From Gamarada debralockiae (taxonomy: Eukaryota; Ascomycota; Leotiomycetes; Helotiales; Hyphodiscaceae): a stretch of 23,872 bases of DNA. A program made the position numbers and the translations under genes. Under the pieces are notes generated by a model. That model saw nothing but the letters and a program-made list of their open reading frames with translations. It was not told the origin of the DNA and ran no database searches. The stretch is taken from NCBI GenBank assembly GCA_002803225.1, contig NXFV01001147.1:1-23872 (forward strand), read 5' to 3'. Each line of letters starts with the position of its first letter. Position 1 is the first letter of the stretch. This document shows positions 18,194 to 23,872 of the stretch, one piece after another.

Positions 18194-21100
18194 TCAAACC
18201 ACCAAGCTGTCTCCTTCATCCTCCGTTGACACCTGTGAAAGCATCCTGATCTCCTCCAATAATTTAGTATGCCCAGCTCTAACAGCAATCTGAAGTGCGG
18301 TCTCGCCACTCATGTTTTCCATATCTGCATCTATCCCATGCTTTAAAAGCTGTCGAGCACAAGCAGTTCGATTTCGAGCGGCTGCTATATGAAGAGCCGT
18401 GTTCCCTTGCTCGTCGGATGCTGCGATATTAGGACCAAGTTCCAAGAAGACGCCGAGTGCGTTGGGAGCATTTCTTGACACAAGAGTGTGCAGAACAGGT
18501 CGGTCTGGGTCCAAAGATTCGCACGGGTCTAGCATTTTGTTAATTCTGTTTCCGACCCGAAGAGAGCGGATTTCAGAATTTCCTTGGCTTGTTGTTCGAT
18601 GTGAACCCCAGTGAGTGCATTGAGGACTAGTTCCAGTCCTCGTCCACTGTCATCTATATCTGCAAGAAATTCATGCAGATCGCGTCTGTCCGAGGTGTGC
18701 AAAATTGATCGTAACATTGGCTTACCCAACTTTGGCGTTTTGTTTTCTGTTAACTTGCTGTGCTCCTTGATCATTCCAGACACCGTCGCCAAAAGCTTGT
18801 ATTTTTGAGTATGTCCAATGAGAACGATGGCGAAGATGAGACTGAGCAAGTCTCCATAGTCAGAAACATTTCTGAGCCACTTCTCGTGAACCTCTTGGTC
18901 TGAGGACTTGATTATACATGCCAACACCTGAGAGTCGAAAGGCCCAAACTTACTGCTCGCACCTCGTTTTATCAACAGACTTACGATTTCATCATGGCCA
19001 GCATCGGCAGCAAGCCAGATTGGACATTCTTCGCACTCATCTGGTCCATTAGGATCTGCGCCTGTATCGATTAAGGCCTCAATGGTCAGTTGGTGGCCAG
19101 CCTTGGCAGCAAAACAGAGTGGTGCTTCGCCATACCCCCATTCTCTCACTTCACCATCTAGATTCAAAAGCTCTGAGAGAGTAATACCTTCATCAATGTG
19201 TGCGTCTCCAAAATGCATTCCGAGTTGCTTAATAAGGTTGGAATTTCCGAGCTGCGCCGCGCTACACAGAGTGTCATACATTTCAAATGCGTTTATAGTC
19301 TCGGAAAGGAACGCAAATGCTTCGCTGTGGTCTGATTTCTCAAGCTCACTTAACGACAGTTCTGCCAAGACCAGACGCAGCTGGTCTAGATTCTCGAGAG
19401 GTCTTTTGAGCTTGCTTATGTCTTCAAATCTCGCATAATCCTTAGCAGTTGAAGGTTCGTCACTACTTCCCGAATTCGAACCACCTTCTCCACTCACGGC
19501 TATTCCGGCAGATTGTTCCAGTCGGTACGGGTTTTCACATAGCTGCTCAAGGCTTGCTTTAATAGTAATCGAGCCGAACAATGAATCTCGGATGGCAGTA
19601 TTGCTTATAAGATCCCTGGAATTGAATATCGGCCCCCACAGCATTGAAATGGCTGAAAGGAAGGCTGTTTTCCAAAAGTATAATGATCCATCTACTGATT
19701 CAGGACCGTGACGTAAGATAGAATCAAGAACTGGTTCAAATTCAAGAAATTCCTGGCGGGTAATGTAGCCAACGCGGTCTATGATGGATACGATTATTCC
19801 CCAAAGATTGCGCGGTGAATCTCGAATGGTATCGCCTCGGATGGAGAGCGTAGACAGTTGATGCGAGGATGTGGCTAAGGATGACTCCCAAGCTGGGCCC
19901 TGAAGCCATGCGCAGCGTATGAATTCATTGGAGTTTGGCGAAGTGAGCAATTCAGAAAAGAGATCCGCCCCATTCCTTGTTGGTGCTTTTCGTGAGGCCA
20001 ACAATGCGATCCGTACTAAATGGCCTATTGAATTTTCCCGGCAGTACCAATCCTCGTAGAGGAGGGCCAGCCTGACTCGAAAATGAAATGGTGCGTCATG
20101 TTCTTCACCGAAGCGTCCCTCACTGATAGCTATGGCCTCTAAAAGAACACGCTCTGATTCAACTTTCGAAGCCATAGTCTCTCTACCGACCTCTTCCAGA
20201 GCCCTACAGACGTAACACTTAGGTGACTGTGCTGAACCTTTTTCGACAACCATCTCACTCCTTGATTGATCACGGGTGATAAGGTCGTATACCAGAGAGT
20301 TGACTTCAGACATCGTTTGCATGTAGTCAATGCTTTCAGTTTCCTCCGTTTCCTTGACCATCTCAACCAGTCGCGCATACTTAATTTCGTAGATATCCGA
20401 ATGGTCTGTGTATGCAGCAATATCGTTACTACCCAGCATTCCATCGACAAAATCAATGTTCCATAAGGACCCAGGGCATTGAGGAATGCCCCGCGGGGTT
20501 TGAAACAAACCAGATGCAACTGAGGTGCTTGGTCCGTACCAACCAACTGAAAGAGGCGTAGCGGGTAGGTAGCCAGGGGATAGCAAGAAAGACGCTGGGT
20601 TCTGCCACTCGGACGCTTTCCAAGATGATTACGCGAGGACATGGTGGGGCGATGAATCTAAGATTTGGTCTCGATCTTGTACTGCTGGTTGCTGGGCGTA
20701 TGGAGAAAGTGGATCGACAACGGAAGGGGTATCATAGCTTATATCGGATGGGGTCGCTAATCCCCAGAATTAGACGCGTCAATTCCATGCATACTAGAAA
20801 CAGCAGGTGCTTACGGGCAGCCGCCATCGCAAGAAGCTCCTCATCTGATATCTTTTTCCGTTTTACTGCGCGGGATATCTTCTCCGGATCGACATCGCGA
20901 CCTCTCACGCGAAAGTTGGTTTCCTTGTCTTCGAGGGCTCGTTTCACCTGTGTCTGGGCCATAAATCGTATCTCGCTGTCCTTGATATTTTTGTCTAGAT
21001 GCCACAGCGATATCCTGATCTTGTATTGACGTTGACTAGGAGAGATGTTAGAGCTCAACGCTACTCCACCCAATCCTGGGCAAGCTGCAAAGAACATACG

Positions 21101-21272
21101 TAGCTGTAAAACCATACTCGTTTTGCATCACAGTTATCACTTTATCAAGAGACCTATTCCCCTTTGAGTAAAGTTGTGTGATTCGTTCTCGATGATCCTC
21201 CCAGATCTGGGCCGAATGCTCGCGGTTCAAGACTTCTCCGCGCCCAGTAGAAGGAATAGCGAACTTCTCCAT
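18194..21272 (-). CDS. Clr5-ankyrin protein gene, apparently interrupted by a stop and a frame break
   Basis: Exon 1 (21272-21100), exon 2 (21035-20815) and exon 3 (from 20756) join at GTATGT and GTAAGC introns of 64 and 58 bp. They encode an N-terminal Clr5 domain (about 20-75: WEDHRERITQLYSKGNRSLD; GFTATQRQYKIRISLWHLDK) followed by FRVRGRDVDPEKI. In exon 3 the frame meets TAA at 20629-20631, then stays open in the same frame to 18529 (a long helical region plus ankyrin repeats near 18950-19170). A second frame (18535-18194) then continues ankyrin repeats: TALHIAAARNRTACARQLLK and TALQIAVRAGHTKLLEE. Read through, the product would be about 985 residues. From family knowledge, Clr5-ankyrin proteins are lineage-expanded, fungal, and of unknown function. 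Either it is a recent pseudogene, or undetected introns or base errors explain both breaks. Confidence 0.7.
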
Positions 21273-21675
21273 GATCCAGCAAAAAGATACTGAGAGTTCG
21301 GTAGTGGTCTAGGAAGGATGGATATTATGCTATTAGAGATGTGAGGACGAAGTGATCTTCAGCCTCGTCTGCGCTGGCGAGTCTCATCATGATATGTATA
21401 AGGCACTTCCAATGCGCGCCACCAAGCGTAGTGCCGAGTTCTGACACTAACCCGAAAAGCAACCCTCGAAACTTCACATGTCCGCTCGTGCATTAGCGGG
21501 CCGCCCTCGCATATCTGGGCTGACATCAACCTTGCTCGATCTCTCTATTGAATTCTTTCAAGCCACATCAGCTTAGCCAACTCGACCAACTATAAGACTG
21601 AACCTACAAGACCACTTCACCAATATTTGTAACGCCATCAGCTCAAATCCATCGAGTAATCTTCACTTAGCAAAA
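21273..21675. promoter_or_regulatory. Divergent intergenic region between Clr5-ankyrin (-) and SnoaL-like (+) genes
   Basis: The 403-bp spacer holds both 5' regions. A C/A-rich, G-poor run just before 21676 looks like a fungal 5' leader. No defined factor site is claimed. Confidence 0.5.
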
Positions 21676-22119
21676 ATGACCCTATATCTCCGCGATCAGC
21701 TCCTCAAGACCGCCAAGGACTTCCTCGACGCTCATAATAACCGCGACTTTGCTAGAATCCGAACTCTCTGTGACCCATCATGCGTACACCGCGCCGGACC
21801 GCCATCAGTGAAGAGTCCCGACCGCAACAATGATGAATACGTCAGCTTCATCACCGAAGTCCTCGGATTTATGCACACCTATGTTGCGTCGATCACAGAT
21901 TCTGTGGTTGATGATGTCAAGAAAAAGGTTGTGCTATCTGTGCAGGCCATAGCAACCGCTGATGCGGGAGAGTTTGAAAATGAGTACATCATTCTGCTGG
22001 CGATGACGGAAGACGGAAAAAAGGTGGTAGATCACTATCATTTCGCTGATAGTCAGAAATTGGTTGAATGGAGTGGAAGGGTTGGGGAGTTTGCTAAGGA
22101 GGCGTGGGAGAAGAAGTAG
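21676..22119 (+). CDS. SnoaL/NTF2-like domain protein, 147 residues
   Basis: A single exon begins at an ATG with A at -3. The N-terminal helix LLKTAKDFLDAHNNRDFARI is followed by the RTLCDPSCVHRAGPPS strand. Further on are ITEVLGFMHTYVASITDSVV, a β-strand pair (KKVVLSVQAIATADAGEFEN, EYIILLAMTEDGKKVVDHYH) and a C-terminal helix. This is the cone-shaped α+β pattern of SnoaL-like/NTF2-fold proteins, widespread as small hydrolases, isomerases or binding proteins in fungal secondary metabolism and unknown pathways. The His/Asp-containing VDHYHF near residue 120 could line the pocket. No substrate can be named, and no biosynthetic partner gene adjoins it. Confidence 0.8.
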   Translation: MTLYLRDQLLKTAKDFLDAHNNRDFARIRTLCDPSCVHRAGPPSVKSPDRNNDEYVSFITEVLGFMHTYVASITDSVVDDVKKKVVLSVQAIATADAGEFENEYIILLAMTEDGKKVVDHYHFADSQKLVEWSGRVGEFAKEAWEKK

Positions 22120-22580
22120 GAGATTGAAGGGATTGGAAACAAGCCTAGAGCATTTGCGTCATTAGAGTTATATTTCACGTATTTGAGACTTGAATGGACG
22201 ATTTTGATGGGCTTTGACTCGTGAACATGTGACCAGCGGAGCAAATAGTAACTATCTAAAGGCCGGTTCTCTCATGACAAGGCGATGGGTACAAATTTGA
22301 TAATGGAAATGAAACACTTTTATTACCTAGTTATAATGCTCCCTTTTCACGTTTTTACTTCTTTAGTAACGGCTATTGTATAAGTGGTGCGCACGTAGAT
22401 TATGATGCAGTGCCAATTTGGTAAGGCTCGCTTAACAAGAATCCCAAAAAAGGGGGTTGGATTTGATATGCATGCTCAAAAGTGGAATGAGAGCAACATT
22501 GTCACAATGCATCTAAACGGCGGGAAAAAAGGTGCCAATGTTACACGGATGTTGCCTGGCATGATTAGAGCTCCGAATCG
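22120..22580. other. Gene-free flank after the SnoaL-like gene
   Basis: The start is the 3' flank of the SnoaL-like gene. A 79-codon forward ORF at 22402-22641 has no family resemblance and runs into the repeat-like segment. No RNA gene is recognised. Confidence 0.5.
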
Positions 22581-22835
22581 AAATCTAATTGCCTTTTTCA
22601 AAAGCTCGATTCGATATGAATCGAATTTAGACTCGATTTGAAAATTCGACATATTCGATCTTGATTACGTGGTAAGCTTAAAAGGCGATCTCTAGCAGCG
22701 CGTCTATGTTAGGGTTAGCGTTACTATAATAAGGAAATTCGATTCAAAGTCGCACGAATTAGCCTTAATTCGCGTCAAATTGAAATTACACGTCGATTGA
22801 TTCGATCGGACCTTTTTGTGATAGCTCGACGAAAT
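22581..22835. repeat. TTCGA-rich segment with small palindromes and a diverged direct repeat
   Basis: TCGATTC-gatat-GAATCGA lies at about 22606-22624, and TCGAATTT (22621-22628) pairs with AAATTCGA (22642-22649). CCTTTTT...AGCTCGA occurs twice in the same direction (22592-22609 and 22811-22829). Many further TTCGA/TCGAA words lie between. It looks like a decayed repetitive element. No family is assigned. Confidence 0.5.
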
Positions 22836-23424
22836 AGAGTCTCACGTGATGAAGACTCTTCGCCGAGGAATACTTTAAGGGAGCAAATACGCTGAGGATA
22901 GAGCTCATTGTCTTGCCTGCCTTAGTGTTTACTGGGAAGTAAGGATCTTATTCTGCTCTTGCTACTAGGACTATGGTTTTATTAGGCACTATCAGAGGTT
23001 AGTGGCGCTAATAACCTTTAGGACGCAGTTTTGAATCAATCGAAGATATTAATTCCTGTCTTAAACCTCGAGAAGGTGGCAAAACCCGGGTGTGGTCGAT
23101 AGTTACATCTTATAAATACTAGTGCACTGTTGCTGTTGGATATGCTAAGTGGGCTTACTGTAATGGGAAAGTCATAGGTTACAGCTCTATGATAGTGATA
23201 CGTGATAGGCTAGCAAGAGTCGTGTTTCAAACCGAAGCTACTGTATAATACAAAGAGAATACTCTAAAGAGAGAAGAAAAAGGAAGCTTGACAATAATCT
23301 TGTGGTAAGCAAACTAGTATCACATACTGTGGTTGCAGAGCATGGGAATTGAATTGGGAAGTGTTGTCTGATTTCTAGAAAGGTAAGGGAACGTGAGAGC
23401 TATATGTATGCGGCTCGCTTAGAG
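22836..23424. other. AT-rich gene-free stretch
   Basis: No ORF of note, no tRNA-like fold and no recognised repeat. Base composition and lack of coding signal match the flanking decayed repeats. Confidence 0.45.
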
Positions 23425-23541
23425 CATGTGACCTCCCGCAGCGCCATATGGGAACGCTGCGCTTTGCGACAACTAGCCAGCGACGAAACGCAGGCTGCCT
23501 TAGGCTGCCAAGTCCCACTTACTGGTGCAACCCGTCACATG
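23425..23541. repeat. GC-richer 117-bp island bounded by 8-bp inverted repeats
   Basis: CATGTGAC (23425-23432) and GTCACATG (23534-23541) are perfect inverted repeats around a GC-rich interior. The interior contains a 7-bp hairpin, CGCAGCG/CGCTGCG (23437-23443 / 23455-23461). The flanks are AT-rich. This could be a small inserted element or chance, and no target-site duplication is seen. Confidence 0.35.
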
Positions 23542-23740
23542 ATATTAATCTAGGCCTATTAAATACTATAAGCAATAATAGTATATTACTTTTGATACTC
23601 CTTTACTCTATCCCTAGCCCTCTTTAGCTACTTCTCTATTAACTAAAGCTATTTTCTGGCCTCCTTAGAGGAAGTAATAACTAGTATATTACTACTGTGA
23701 AGATAGCGCGCTATAATTACTTTAGTAGTACCCTATTTAT
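23542..23740. other. TA-rich sequence, probable decayed repeat
   Basis: Very rich in TA and CTA/TAG words (for example AGTATATTACT at about 23579 and again near 23682). It is non-coding. The composition fits mutated repetitive DNA, possibly repeat-induced point mutation, but this was not calculated. Confidence 0.4.
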
Positions 23741-23864
23741 TGTGACAGGGGGGCATTCAAGCAATGCAAATCAAGCAGTACTCTGTATTCTTGTCACGGC
23801 CATGATAACTCTGGCCTGGGTGCCTGGCCTGGCGGCCTACTTAGGGGCCAGATCTCCTGTAACA
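23741..23864. mobile_element. Possible LTR-like segment with TGTGACAG...CTGTAACA ends
   Basis: The segment starts TGTGACAG and ends CTGTAACA, which are inverted complements at 7 of 8 positions and give TG...CA ends as in LTRs. It is short (124 bp), with no matching 5-bp duplication (TTTAT versus TACTC), and the window stops eight bases later. A solo or truncated LTR is only one reading. Confidence 0.3.
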
Positions 23865-23872
23865 TACTCTCT

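Noticed and set aside
22709..22718. TTAGGGTTAG, telomere-like
   Set aside because: Fewer than two full units; internal chance match, not a telomere.
1..23872. CRISPR arrays, tRNA or rRNA genes, bacterial-type operons
   Set aside because: Scanned by eye for spaced repeats and for tRNA B-box words (GGTTCGAATCC-like); none found. Gene structure is plainly eukaryotic.

Overview
The window looks like a gene-dense nuclear segment from a filamentous ascomycete (Pezizomycotina). Genes carry short introns (about 46-140 bp) with GTATGT/GTAAGT-type donors and pyrimidine-AG acceptors. The gene content is typical of that group: a NACHT/WD40-type NLR tail, a Clr5-ankyrin gene, ERG7, SPO11, SGT1, UBC7 and a Ca3427-like protein. 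The secreted/anchored-type protein at 2424-5187 reminded me of Leotiomycetes (Botrytis-like) families, but that placement is an impression, not a computation.

Layout. 1-1024: 3' end of a WD40-repeat gene, almost certainly an NLR (HET-E/HNWD class), with five near-identical 126-bp repeats. 1025-2423: gene-free and AT-rich, with a 171-bp inverted-repeat element (MITE-like). 2424-5187 (-): four-exon gene for an 839-residue repeat protein with a C-terminal hydrophobic tail. 5858-7579 (-): intronless TPR protein. 8564-9844 (-): SGT1 (HSP90 cochaperone), with a perfect three-unit heat-shock element upstream. 10281-12625 (-): ERG7-type oxidosqualene cyclase. 13259-14857 (+): SPO11, six exons with all catalytic residues visible. 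15962-16546 (-): UBC7-type E2. 16787-17746 (+): Ca3427-like periplasmic-binding-fold protein, head to head with UBC7. 18194-21272 (-): Clr5-ankyrin gene with an in-frame stop and a one-base frame break. 21676-22119 (+): small SnoaL/NTF2-like protein. 22120-23872: gene-free, with TTCGA-rich, TA-rich and possible LTR-like sequence, i.e. decayed repeats.

The middle (about 8.5-17.7 kb) is mostly conserved housekeeping genes: sterol synthesis, meiosis, ER-linked ubiquitination and chaperone function. It is flanked by fast-evolving or repetitive material: the NLR tail and MITE on the left, the damaged Clr5-ankyrin gene and repeat debris on the right. There is no sign of a biosynthetic cluster beyond the single cyclase and no operon logic. 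Intergenic gaps and head-to-head promoters are the main organisational features. I found no clearly novel system. The best leads are the homogenised NLR repeats, the doubly interrupted Clr5-ankyrin gene, the SGT1 heat-shock element and the uncharacterised repeat protein.
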